This document shows, piece by piece, positions 1 through 7,709 of a stretch of DNA of 14,737 bases. The position numbers and the translations under genes are program-made. The stretch lies in contig NZ_JASLCE010000020.1 of the NCBI RefSeq assembly GCF_030146175.1, positions 1-14,737 of the forward strand, given 5' to 3'. A model generated the notes under the pieces. The model did not search any database, had not been told where the DNA came from, and worked only from the letters and a program-made list of their open reading frames with translations. The first letter of the stretch is position 1, and each line of letters begins with the position of its first letter. The stretch comes from Flavobacterium sp. (lineage in GTDB: Bacteria > Bacteroidota > Bacteroidia > Flavobacteriales > Flavobacteriaceae).

Positions 1-1062
1 GAATTGATGGATAAAACGACATACCTGAATCACTATTATTTTATCACTGCAGTAGCTTTTATCATGTTCTTTTTACCGGCAAATAGCTATTACTCGGTTG
101 ATGCCTGGAAAAATCCGAAACTTGCCTTTCAGAAAATTCCGGCATGGTGTATCGATAGCCTGAAACTCATGTTGGGGATTGTCTATTTTTATGCCGGATT
201 GGCAAAGGTTAATTCCGATTGGCTTTTCAGAGCAATGCCTTTAAAATTATGGCTTGCACCCAAATATGACGTACCGGTATTAGGCTTCTTTCTCAAACAG
301 GAATGGGTTGCATTTGCTTTCAGTTGGGGTGGAATGCTATATGATCTGCTTATTCCGTTTTTGTTACTGTATCGGCGTACAAGAGTCCTGGCTTTTATGA
401 TGGTTGTCTTTTTTCATTTGATAACGCGAATACTATTTCCAATAGGAATGTTTCCGTTTATTATGATTTTCGCAACACTCATTTTCTTCGATCCGAAATA
501 CCACCATAAAGTATTAGCCTATGGGAGTCGCATTTTCAAAATTAATATGTTGTTTTTCGACAATGCAAGAGAGCGGAGTACAAAAACACTAAGCGCCGCT
601 GCATTACGCGTTAAAATATTGATCGTTTTTTTTGTTGTACAATTGGTATTCCCCTTTCGTTACCTTTTATATCCGGGAGAATTATTCTGGACGGAAGAAG
701 GTTTCCGTTTTTCCTGGCGTGTCATGTTGATGGAAAAAGCCGGTTATATCCAGTTTGCGATAAAAGATAGGATAACGGGACATTCTTTTTATATTGAGAA
801 TGATGCATTTCTGACCCCTTTTCAGGAAAAACAAATGGCTTTTCAGCCGGATTTCATTGTACAGTATGCGCACTTTCTACACGATTATTATCAGAAAAAA
901 GGCATCAACGATCCGATAGTCACGGTAGAAAGTTATGTGACACTTAACGGAAGACCCGGAAAAAGATATATAAACCCAACCGTGAATCTCGCAAAAGAAA
1001 AAGATTGCTTTTTACACAAAACCTGGATAGTACCGTTTGACGATGAGATTAAAGGACTTTAG
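1..1062 (+). CDS. Vitamin K-dependent gamma-carboxylase-like (HTTM) membrane protein, 5' end cut off by window edge
   Basis: The frame is open from base 1, so the true start lies outside; the TTG at 4 and ATG at 7 are probably internal. The visible 352 residues carry about five or six membrane segments (roughly 12-32, 53-70, 100-122, 127-163, 205-224) and a soluble C-terminal domain (about 225-352). Motifs (numbered from the TTG) match my recollection of human GGCX: DKTxxxNHYY with His10, LPANSYYSVD, YFYAGLAK with Lys68, FPIGMFPF, and a C-terminal stretch from WTEEG to TWIVPF. His10 and Lys68 are 58 residues apart, the same spacing as GGCX His160 and Lys218. Roughly 100 N-terminal residues would be missing compared with usual bacterial relatives. 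GGCX uses reduced vitamin K, O2 and CO2 to carboxylate glutamates. The bacterial substrate is unknown, so carboxylase activity here is inference. The 3' end overlaps the receptor gene by 20 bp. Confidence 0.88.
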   Translation, partial: ELMDKTTYLNHYYFITAVAFIMFFLPANSYYSVDAWKNPKLAFQKIPAWCIDSLKLMLGIVYFYAGLAKVNSDWLFRAMPLKLWLAPKYDVPVLGFFLKQEWVAFAFSWGGMLYDLLIPFLLLYRRTRVLAFMMVVFFHLITRILFPIGMFPFIMIFATLIFFDPKYHHKVLAYGSRIFKINMLFFDNARERSTKTLSAAALRVKILIVFFVVQLVFPFRYLLYPGELFWTEEGFRFSWRVMLMEKAGYIQFAIKDRITGHSFYIENDAFLTPFQEKQMAFQPDFIVQYAHFLHDYYQKKGINDPIVTVESYVTLNGRPGKRYINPTVNLAKEKDCFLHKTWIVPFDDEIKGL

Positions 1063-3493
1063 TACGCTGATAGTAACGTTGGTAACCACAATCTGTTTTT
1101 CACAATACGATATTAAAGGAAGAATTATAGCTATTGAAAAACAGATACCGCTCACTTCGGTAGAAATCGTAAATGTAAGTAATAATAGTGTGACGCGATC
1201 GGATGAAAAAGGAGCGTTTCTTTTTTCAAAAGTAAAACCCGGTCAATATCGATTGGTCTTTTTGTCGGATGAATACCGTTTACAGGAAGAAATAGTTACG
1301 GTAGTCAATCAGGATGTAAACCTCTTAATCGCCTTACATCCCATGGAGATCAAGCTTAGTGAGATTTTGATCAAAAAAAGAAAAAAAGAAATCTTTGCGA
1401 TGGCTCGGTTACGGGATGTTGAAGAAACAGCGATTTATGCCGGCAAAAAAACGGAAGTGGTCATTATGGATAATATGATGGGTAATCGGGCTGTAAATGT
1501 ACCCCGTCAGGTATTTTCACAAGTAGTCGGATTGAATATCTACGAAAGTGACAACAGTGGCTTGCAATTGAATATTGGCGGAAGAGGATTGGATCCGAAT
1601 CGTTCGGCCCATTTTAATATACGTCAGAACGATTATGACATTAGTGCTGATATTTTAGGCTATCCGGAAAGTTATTATACACCGGCAACAGAAGGATTGG
1701 ATCGGATAGAAGTGATAAGAGGAGCAGCATCGTTACAATATGGAACGCAATTTGGAGGATTGATCAATTTTAAAATGAAAAGTCCCGATACGAATAAAAT
1801 ATGTAGCGTATTAAACAGGCAAACGATAGGATCCAACAACCTGTTTACCAGTTTTACCAGTTTAAGCGGAACGATAGGGAAATTTAGTTATTATACCTTT
1901 TTTAATTATAAATTGGGGGATGGCTTTCAACCCAATTCCGAATTTGAATCCAAAAACTATTTCGGAAATTTCAGATACCGGTTTACAACTAAAACCAGTT
2001 TGTGTTTCGAGTATACCCATTTTCAATATTTAGCACAGCAACCCGGAGGACTAACCGATAAGATGTTTTACGAGAATGCGTTTCAGAGTAATCGGAAACG
2101 AAATTGGTTTGCTGTCGATTGGAATCTTTTTTCACTAAAACTGAAGCATGCGGTTACATCAAAAACCGATCTGAGCGTAAACCTGTTTGGATTATATGCC
2201 GGACGCAAAGCGCTTGGATTTCGTTCCAATCGTGTCTTTCAGGAAGATCATGAAGGAACTGTCCGCGATCTGATCACCGGAAAGTTTGCCAATTGGGGAG
2301 CCGAAACACGAATCTTAAAACGGTATGGTTTTTTTAAAAACGAAAATGCCTTTGTCGCAGGTTTCAAATACTACCAGTCGGATAATACAGCCCGACAAGG
2401 CCCCGGTAGTTCCGGAAGGGATGCCAATTTTGATTGTGCAACAGCCGAATTTCCGTATTATCAAAACCAGTCCGATTATAACTATCCGAATCGTAATCTG
2501 GCTCTATTCGGAGAAAATATTTTTCGGATAACCGATAAGTTCGCGATTACTCCGGGAATTCGCTTTGAGCATATTACGACGCAGGCAAAAGGTTTTTACC
2601 GGAAAATCAATCGCGATAATGCCGGGAATGTCATTTTTGATGAAACTTTAGAAGAACATAACAAATTAAACCGTTCGTTTGTACTTTTAGGAATCGGATT
2701 CAGTTACAAACCGATAAAAGCAGTCGAGTCATATATGAACTTTTCTCAGAATTACCGTTCGGTTACTTTTAATGATATTCGAATTTCAGAACCGTCCTAT
2801 AAAATTGATGAAAACCTGAAAGATGAAAAAGGCTATACGTTTGATTTCGGAATCCGTGGACAACTGAAAAACAAACTGACCTATGATATCAGTGCTTTCG
2901 GATTGGCTTACAAAGGACGTTTGGGGCAGATTATTAAAGAAACGGAAGATTTTCGGATTATTCGATTCCGTACGAATGTAGGCGATGCGTTTATCTATGG
3001 GATGGAAATTTTTGCCGATTTAAGTTTACAAAAAACACTTTTTAGCCCGATGAATCCCCATTTTAAATGGAATGCTTTTATTAATCTGGCTTTGACAAAA
3101 TCGGAATACATCCGTTCGAAACAACCCGGAATACAAGGAAATAAAGTGGAATTTGTTCCTATGCAAAACCTTAAATCCGGTATGCTATTCGGTTATAAAA
3201 ACCTGATGACCAGTATGCAATTTACCTATATGAGTGATCAATACACCGATGCCACCAACAGTAAACAGGACAAAAACGAAAATATTAAGGGAATTGAAGG
3301 ACAGGTTCCAACCTACTATGTTGTCGATTGGGCGTTGTCGCTTACGGTTGCCAAAAAAATTACGATAGAAACCGGTATCAATAATCTTACGAATACTATT
3401 TATTTTACAAGACGAGCAACCGGTTATCCGGGACCGGGAATTATCCCTTCGGCACCAAGGTCTTACTATGCGACCCTTCAATTGCGGTTCTAA
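1043..3493 (+). CDS. TonB-dependent outer-membrane receptor, FecA-like, with N-terminal carboxypeptidase-like domain
   Basis: Encodes 816 residues from the ATG at 1043. An in-frame TTG at 1037 is possible but less likely, because the ATG gives a clean signal peptide (about 1-20, ending ICFS before QYD). Order of domains: CarboxypepD_reg-like beta-sandwich (about 23-100), a linker with LSEILIKKRKK that may hold the TonB-box region (about 104-115), plug (about 125-250, with NIGGRGLDPNRS and RIEVIRGAASLQYG), then a 22-strand-type beta-barrel ending in aromatic LQLRF, the usual outer-membrane C-terminus. Such receptors import iron chelates or other scarce nutrients using TonB-ExbBD energy. The FecA-like label rests on plug similarity and does not establish the ligand. 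The start overlaps the carboxylase-like gene by 20 bp, so the two are co-transcribed and probably translationally coupled. No clear terminator follows. Confidence 0.92.
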   Translation: MRLKDFSTLIVTLVTTICFSQYDIKGRIIAIEKQIPLTSVEIVNVSNNSVTRSDEKGAFLFSKVKPGQYRLVFLSDEYRLQEEIVTVVNQDVNLLIALHPMEIKLSEILIKKRKKEIFAMARLRDVEETAIYAGKKTEVVIMDNMMGNRAVNVPRQVFSQVVGLNIYESDNSGLQLNIGGRGLDPNRSAHFNIRQNDYDISADILGYPESYYTPATEGLDRIEVIRGAASLQYGTQFGGLINFKMKSPDTNKICSVLNRQTIGSNNLFTSFTSLSGTIGKFSYYTFFNYKLGDGFQPNSEFESKNYFGNFRYRFTTKTSLCFEYTHFQYLAQQPGGLTDKMFYENAFQSNRKRNWFAVDWNLFSLKLKHAVTSKTDLSVNLFGLYAGRKALGFRSNRVFQEDHEGTVRDLITGKFANWGAETRILKRYGFFKNENAFVAGFKYYQSDNTARQGPGSSGRDANFDCATAEFPYYQNQSDYNYPNRNLALFGENIFRITDKFAITPGIRFEHITTQAKGFYRKINRDNAGNVIFDETLEEHNKLNRSFVLLGIGFSYKPIKAVESYMNFSQNYRSVTFNDIRISEPSYKIDENLKDEKGYTFDFGIRGQLKNKLTYDISAFGLAYKGRLGQIIKETEDFRIIRFRTNVGDAFIYGMEIFADLSLQKTLFSPMNPHFKWNAFINLALTKSEYIRSKQPGIQGNKVEFVPMQNLKSGMLFGYKNLMTSMQFTYMSDQYTDATNSKQDKNENIKGIEGQVPTYYVVDWALSLTVAKKITIETGINNLTNTIYFTRRATGYPGPGIIPSAPRSYYATLQLRF

Positions 3494-3542
3494 AACCACT
3501 ATATACTACGGATAAATAGTATGCTAACAGGCAAGATCTTTT

Positions 3543-3592
3543 AACTATAAATAATTTAACCGCAAAAATAGGTTTTCGGATAAACTATAAAT
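3543..3592. repeat. Pair of 10-bp direct repeats in receptor-guaB gap
   Basis: AACTATAAAT occurs at 3543-3552 and again at 3583-3592, 40 bp apart start to start, in the 206-bp gap between the receptor gene and guaB. In AT-rich intergenic DNA this may be chance. The gap otherwise holds the guaB promoter-like sequence near its right end, and I see no convincing terminator for the receptor gene. Confidence 0.3.
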
Positions 3593-3638
3593 TATGGATT
3601 TGTTTTTGTCGCATAAACGATTTATAATAATGTTAAAG

Positions 3639-3673
3639 TTTTTCCCGCGGATGGAATAAATGTGTTATATTTG
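3639..3673 (+). promoter_or_regulatory. Candidate guaB promoter (Bacteroidota type)
   Basis: TATATTTG at 3666-3673 fits the Bacteroidota -7 consensus TAnnTTTG. A T-run at 3639-3643, 22 bp upstream, stands where the -33 TTG/TTTG element would be, but it lacks the G. Transcription would start near 3680, leaving a leader of about 20 nt. The -7 match is good and the -33 match is weak. Confidence 0.5.
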
Positions 3674-3675
3674 CA

Positions 3676-3697
3676 TGCAATTCAACTACAAATTGCA
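3676..3697 (+). promoter_or_regulatory. Inverted repeat at predicted guaB transcription start
   Basis: TGCAATT (3676-3682) and AATTGCA (3691-3697) form a perfect 7-bp inverted repeat with an 8-nt spacer, ending 2 nt before the guaB ATG. A separate 10-bp perfect palindrome, TTGCATGCAA (3671-3680), overlaps the -7 element and the left arm. Either could be a repressor site, or the first could be a leader hairpin affecting start-codon access. The function is inferred from position only. Confidence 0.35.
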
Positions 3698-3699
3698 AC

Positions 3700-5172
3700 A
3701 TGAAAGCACACACAGCTAAAATCATCGGGGAAGGTCTAACCTATGATGATGTTCTACTCGTTCCGAATTATTCAGAAATCCTGCCAAGGGAAGTAAGTAT
3801 CAAAACGAAATTTTCAAAAAATATTACATTAAACGTACCAGTTGTTTCGGCTGCTATGGATACGGTTACCGAAAGTGCGATGGCTATTGCGATGGCGCAG
3901 GAAGGTGGTATCGGTGTTTTACATAAAAACATGACAATCGAACAGCAGGCTGCCGAAGTACGAAAAGTAAAAAGAGCCGAATCGGGAATGATTATCGATC
4001 CGGTTACATTGCCACTTACGGCAACTGTAGGCGATGCCAAACTGGCCATGCGCGAGTTCAGTATCGGAGGAATCCCGGTGGTGGATGAAAATCAAATCCT
4101 AAAAGGTATTGTGACCAACCGTGATTTGCGTTTCGAAAAAGACAACGCTCGTTTAATCACCGAGGTGATGACATCTGAAAAACTGGTTACAGCCGGAGAA
4201 GGAACTACATTAGCCACAGCTGAAGAAATTCTGCAACAAAACAAAATTGAAAAACTACCGGTAGTCAACAAAGAACATAAACTTGTTGGGTTGATTACGT
4301 TTAGAGATATTACCAAGTTAACACAAAAGCCAAATGCCAACAAAGACAAATTTGGACGTTTGCGTGTAGCGGCTGCATTAGGTGTTACCAACGATGCGGT
4401 AGAACGGGCAACGGCTTTGGTAAACGCAGGTGTAGATGCGGTGATCATCGATACGGCACACGGACATACCAAAGGCGTGGTAGGTGTTTTAAAACAAGTA
4501 AAAGAAAAATTCCCGCAACTGGATGTGGTGGTAGGTAATATCGCGACACCGGAAGCGGCCTTATATTTAGCTGAAAACGGTGCCGATGCCGTTAAAGTAG
4601 GAATCGGACCTGGATCGATCTGTACAACCCGAGTGGTTGCCGGAGTAGGATTTCCGCAGTTTTCGGCCGTATTGGAAGTCGCTGCCGCTTTACGCGGAAC
4701 CGGAGTTCCGGTTATTGCTGATGGAGGAATCCGTTATACCGGTGATATTCCGAAAGCGATAGCAGCCGGAGCCGATTGTGTGATGTTGGGATCGTTATTA
4801 GCAGGAACCAAAGAATCGCCGGGCGAAACGATTATTTTCGAAGGAAGAAAATTCAAATCCTACCGCGGAATGGGATCGGTAGAAGCGATGAAAGAAGGAT
4901 CCAAAGACCGTTATTTCCAGGACGTGGAAGACGATGTGAAAAAACTGGTTCCGGAAGGAATCGTAGGACGTGTACCTTACAAAGGAGAGCTAAACGAAAG
5001 TATGCTTCAGTTTGTTGGCGGACTACGTGCCGGAATGGGATACTGTGGTGCAAAAGACATCCAGACCTTACAGGAAACAGGACGATTTGTTCGTATCACG
5101 GCCAGCGGAATCGGAGAAAGCCATCCGCACAACGTAACTATTACAAAAGAAGCACCGAATTATTCGCGATAA
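3700..5172 (+). CDS. guaB: Inosine-5'-monophosphate dehydrogenase
   Basis: Catalyses the NAD+-dependent oxidation of IMP to XMP, the committed step of guanine nucleotide synthesis, in the cytosol. The 490 residues match the usual family length. The TIM barrel is interrupted by two CBS domains at about 95-205. The active-site loop GPGSICTT carries catalytic Cys308. The Arg404-Tyr405 pair in DRYFQ on the mobile flap matches the general-base dyad of bacterial IMPDHs. The early [11 protein letters not shown] and [10 protein letters not shown] segments are also classic. The start is fixed by the ATG at 3700, just behind a promoter-like element and in register with the family N-terminus. The gene appears monocistronic, with its own promoter and an immediate terminator. 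Its neighbour across the antiporter, purB, serves the other branch from IMP. Confidence 0.98.
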   Translation: MKAHTAKIIGEGLTYDDVLLVPNYSEILPREVSIKTKFSKNITLNVPVVSAAMDTVTESAMAIAMAQEGGIGVLHKNMTIEQQAAEVRKVKRAESGMIIDPVTLPLTATVGDAKLAMREFSIGGIPVVDENQILKGIVTNRDLRFEKDNARLITEVMTSEKLVTAGEGTTLATAEEILQQNKIEKLPVVNKEHKLVGLITFRDITKLTQKPNANKDKFGRLRVAAALGVTNDAVERATALVNAGVDAVIIDTAHGHTKGVVGVLKQVKEKFPQLDVVVGNIATPEAALYLAENGADAVKVGIGPGSICTTRVVAGVGFPQFSAVLEVAAALRGTGVPVIADGGIRYTGDIPKAIAAGADCVMLGSLLAGTKESPGETIIFEGRKFKSYRGMGSVEAMKEGSKDRYFQDVEDDVKKLVPEGIVGRVPYKGELNESMLQFVGGLRAGMGYCGAKDIQTLQETGRFVRITASGIGESHPHNVTITKEAPNYSR

Positions 5173-5177
5173 AAAAT

Positions 5178-5209
5178 AAAAACCTGATATGAAAATATCA
5201 GGTTTTTTT
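5178..5209. terminator. Bidirectional intrinsic terminator between guaB and the antiporter gene
   Basis: The hairpin has arms AAAAACCTGATAT (5178-5190) and ATATCAGGTTTTT (5195-5207) around a GAAA loop. It runs into T's on the + strand, and the A-run at 5171-5176 gives a T-run on the - strand. It begins 5 bp after the guaB stop and probably also ends the convergent antiporter transcript. Confidence 0.85.
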
Positions 5210-5220
5210 ATGTTTAAAAC

Positions 5221-5240
5221 AGACCTCAAAGGTTTTTAAA
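5221..5240. repeat. Half of a palindromic intergenic element
   Basis: AGACCTCAAAGG followed by TTTTTAAA resembles the left half of the neighbouring palindrome (AGACCTGACAGGTTT) with a changed centre. The matching right arm is missing; unrelated sequence follows at 5241-5249. It looks like a decayed copy of a related repeat, inferred from likeness to the adjacent intact element. Confidence 0.4.
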
Positions 5241-5249
5241 GTCAGTAGC

Positions 5250-5282
5250 AGACCTGACAGGTTTCGAAAACCTGTCAGGTCT
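5250..5282. repeat. Perfect 15-bp-arm palindromic element (REP-like)
   Basis: AGACCTGACAGGTTT (5250-5264) and AAACCTGTCAGGTCT (5268-5282) are exact reverse complements around a CGA spacer. No T-run follows on either strand, and a good terminator already sits 40 bp away, so this is not a typical terminator. Palindromes with this ACCTGACAGGT core are, from memory, a recurring intergenic motif in Flavobacterium genomes. It may be a REP-type element or a repeat mobilised in trans. Confidence 0.65.
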
Positions 5283-5295
5283 TGTGTTTAAAGTA

Positions 5296-7545
5296 TTATT
5301 GATTCTTAAAAGCGGCCGCCAATAGTTTTTTATCACCAACCAGCCATAAGATATCGTTTCGTTCTAAAATCAAGTGGGATTCCGGATTTAGGATGCGTTC
5401 GCCATTACGTTCGATACCTACAACAAGGCCACCGGTACGCTCGCGTAGTTGCGATTCGCGAATCGTTTTTCCGATAAATTCCTGATTGGTCAATTCGTAT
5501 TGTTGTAGTACGATTTGCGCTTCGGTTACCGATTCCGGTACTTCAATCTCATTCTGATCCAGATAACCTTTAAAATTCTGAACCTGATCGTCTGTCCCGA
5601 TTACACAAATTTCATCACCCGGAAACAACCGTTCGTTACGCGTAGGGATGTTGATCATGATTTCACCACGCTTGATAAAAGCGATATTTACCCCCATTTT
5701 TTCACGTACTTTCAGATCCTGGAGTTTTTTTCCGGCAAGGTTCGACTCTTTGGCAATTTCAAAATTGGCCATGTGTCCGTCCCAAGGGGTTAAATCATCC
5801 CGGGTTTTCTGAGCACGTGCAATTTCACGATCGTTGAAATTTTTAAGGAAGTGCTTTTCGATTTTATCGTACTGGGCATGCAATTTTTTAGGAAAGATGA
5901 TATACGAAATGATCACGAGGATCAACGCAATAAAAGCAACAATCGGTGAAAAGAAATTATTCAGAAGGAATCCTACAAAGAACAGCGCAAGGCCAATTCG
6001 AACCAGAATCAGCATGGTTAAAGGACCACGGTATTTGCGTTCTTTTCGAAGTTCGTCCATTGCACTTTCGGCGACTCTTCGCAGCGATAGCGCCCATAAA
6101 AACGGAGCGATGATCACTAAGGTAATCAATGCGGCTACGGCATTTCCGAATTTAGAATCGATCACCAAAGGCGAAATATAAAGATCGGACAACAGGATAA
6201 TCGCAATAATAATAACCGAACTGATCACAACCTGCGTCATGGTAGCGCGCAATACCACTTGCCAGTTACTGGTTGCTTTAATCGACTGTGAATTCGTACT
6301 GTAATTATCGATAGCCGTAAGCCATTTTTTAGGTAATACTTTTTCAAGTTTCTCATAAAACGGCATTGACATTTTGATCATAAATGGAGTGGTAAACGTG
6401 GTTACGGCCGAAACCGCCACAACAATCGGATACAGGAAATCACTGGTTACTTTTAGCGACATCCCTAAGGTGGCGATAATAAAGGAGAATTCCCCGATTT
6501 GCGCCAGACTCATACCGGCCTGAACGGATTGTTTTAAGGGCTGACCGGATACCAATGCTCCGGCGGCGGTACTCACCGTTTTTCCTATGATGGTAATCAA
6601 AGTGATCAATAACACAGGTACGGCATATTCCACCAAAGTATCCGGATTGATCAACATTCCGACAGATACGAAGAATACCGCTCCGAAAAGGTCTTTTACC
6701 GGTTTGATAAGGTGTTCGATTTTTTCGGCCTGAGTGGTTTCCGCTATAATGGATCCCATGATAAAAGCACCTAAAGCAGGTGAGAAACCGGCATTAGTGG
6801 CCAGAATTACCATCATCAGACAAAGTGCTAATGAAATGATCAATAAAGTTTCTTCATTCAATAAGGTTTTGGCTTTTTTAAGTAAGGTTGGAATAAAGAA
6901 AATACCACCCACAAACCAAAGAATCAGGAAGAATAACAGTTTTAAAACGGATTCGAATAATTCGGCTCCGGAAAATTGCTGACTAACGGATATGGTCGAA
7001 AGCAACACCATCAGTAAGATGGCAACAATATCTTCGACAATTAAAGCACCGAAAACGATTCCGGCATATTTCTTTCCTTTGACATTTAATTCGTCAAAAG
7101 CACGGAGAATAATCGTGGTAGAGGACATGGAGAGTATGGCACCGAGGAAAATACTGTCCATTTGTGACCAACCCATCCACCGTCCGGACATATATCCGAT
7201 AAAAATCATCGAGATAATCTGGATAATAGCGGTAATGGAGGCGGTTCCGCCGACTTTCATCAGTTTTTTAAAACTGAATTCCAATCCGAGACTAAACAAA
7301 AGGAAAATAACCCCGATTTCGGCCCAGACTTCAACGCTTTTGATATCGGTGACCGAGGGGAAAAAATCAAAATTATTTCCGGCAAGAAAACCGGCAACCA
7401 GATAGCCTAAAACCAGCGGTTGTTTGATTTTTTTAAACAACAGTACGGCTACTCCGGCTGTCATTAGGATCAATCCTAAATCACTGATTAACGGATATAA
7501 ATGGTGAGAGGTTTCGGCTACGGTTTCAGCTGTTGATAATGGCAT
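5296..7545 (-). CDS. CPA2-family cation:proton antiporter (KefB/KefC-like) with two TrkA_C domains
   Basis: A 749-residue inner-membrane protein. The Na+/H+ exchanger domain spans about residues 18-395 and includes LVLGYLVAGFLAG, FLLFSLGLEF, SMSSTTIILRAF, VEDIVAI with Glu171-Asp172 in the ion-binding region, and LAQIGEFSFI. Further membrane segments lie at about 430-552. Two copies of a TrkA_C (RCK_C) domain follow, at about 590-662 and 677-749, with the repeated pattern of a hydrophobic strand then PGDE or ERND before the last strand. There is no Rossmann-fold RCK_N (TrkA_N) domain with a GxGxxG motif, unlike KefB and KefC, so NAD(H) or glutathione gating is not expected. The ion (K+ or Na+) cannot be told from sequence. 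The gene is flanked by terminators on both sides and appears to be a single-gene unit. Confidence 0.93.
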   Translation of the reverse strand: MPLSTAETVAETSHHLYPLISDLGLILMTAGVAVLLFKKIKQPLVLGYLVAGFLAGNNFDFFPSVTDIKSVEVWAEIGVIFLLFSLGLEFSFKKLMKVGGTASITAIIQIISMIFIGYMSGRWMGWSQMDSIFLGAILSMSSTTIILRAFDELNVKGKKYAGIVFGALIVEDIVAILLMVLLSTISVSQQFSGAELFESVLKLLFFLILWFVGGIFFIPTLLKKAKTLLNEETLLIISLALCLMMVILATNAGFSPALGAFIMGSIIAETTQAEKIEHLIKPVKDLFGAVFFVSVGMLINPDTLVEYAVPVLLITLITIIGKTVSTAAGALVSGQPLKQSVQAGMSLAQIGEFSFIIATLGMSLKVTSDFLYPIVVAVSAVTTFTTPFMIKMSMPFYEKLEKVLPKKWLTAIDNYSTNSQSIKATSNWQVVLRATMTQVVISSVIIIAIILLSDLYISPLVIDSKFGNAVAALITLVIIAPFLWALSLRRVAESAMDELRKERKYRGPLTMLILVRIGLALFFVGFLLNNFFSPIVAFIALILVIISYIIFPKKLHAQYDKIEKHFLKNFNDREIARAQKTRDDLTPWDGHMANFEIAKESNLAGKKLQDLKVREKMGVNIAFIKRGEIMINIPTRNERLFPGDEICVIGTDDQVQNFKGYLDQNEIEVPESVTEAQIVLQQYELTNQEFIGKTIRESQLRERTGGLVVGIERNGERILNPESHLILERNDILWLVGDKKLLAAAFKNQ

Positions 7546-7577
7546 ATATTTTTTGTTTTTTAGGATTTGTGTAAGTT

Positions 7578-7605
7578 ATAAAATAATGCGTATTTATAAA
7601 AGCAA
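7578..7605 (-). promoter_or_regulatory. Possible antiporter promoter
   Basis: Read on the - strand, TTG (7605-7603) is followed after 17 bp by TATTTTAT (7585-7578), a loose version of TTG-N17-23-TAnnTTTG. It is 32 bp upstream of the antiporter ATG. The -7 element lacks the final G, so this is tentative. The rest of the 164-bp gap (7546-7709) holds only the purB terminator. Confidence 0.25.
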
Positions 7606-7654
7606 CAGGGCTTATTATGCCGTTATTTTAAGATAAATTTATCATAAATAGCAA

Positions 7655-7686
7655 TAAAAAATCCCGATGGTTAAAGCCATCGGGAT
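7655..7686 (-). terminator. Intrinsic terminator of purB
   Basis: The arms ATCCCGATGG (7661-7670) and CCATCGGGAT (7677-7686) are perfect reverse complements with a 6-nt loop. On the - strand the stem is followed by a T-run (A's at 7656-7660 on the + strand). It lies 24 bp beyond the purB stop and ends the sigma-to-purB transcription unit. Confidence 0.88.
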
Positions 7687-7709
7687 CTAAGAATATTTTT
7701 TAAAAAGAG

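Noticed and set aside
4..9. TTG/ATG at 4-9 as the true start of the first gene
   Set aside because: The frame is open from base 1, and the family N-terminal membrane helices are missing, so these codons are most likely internal.
1037..1042. TTG at 1037 as receptor start
   Set aside because: The ATG two codons later gives a standard signal peptide, and TTG starts are uncommon in this group.
3494..3699. Riboswitch or small RNA before guaB
   Set aside because: The predicted transcription start leaves a leader of about 20 nt, too short for a purine or other riboswitch, and no conserved RNA fold is visible in the gap.
4092..4472. - strand open frame opposite guaB
   Set aside because: Antisense shadow of a strongly conserved gene; no start context or recognisable product.
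5515..7405. Several + strand open frames opposite the antiporter gene
   Set aside because: They are antisense shadows with no promoter, no family motifs and skewed composition, while the - strand encodes a complete antiporter.
7661..7686. ATCCCGATGG palindrome as a second repeat element
   Set aside because: It has a T-run on the - strand and lies 24 bp after the purB stop, so it is an ordinary intrinsic terminator unrelated to the 5250-5282 palindrome.
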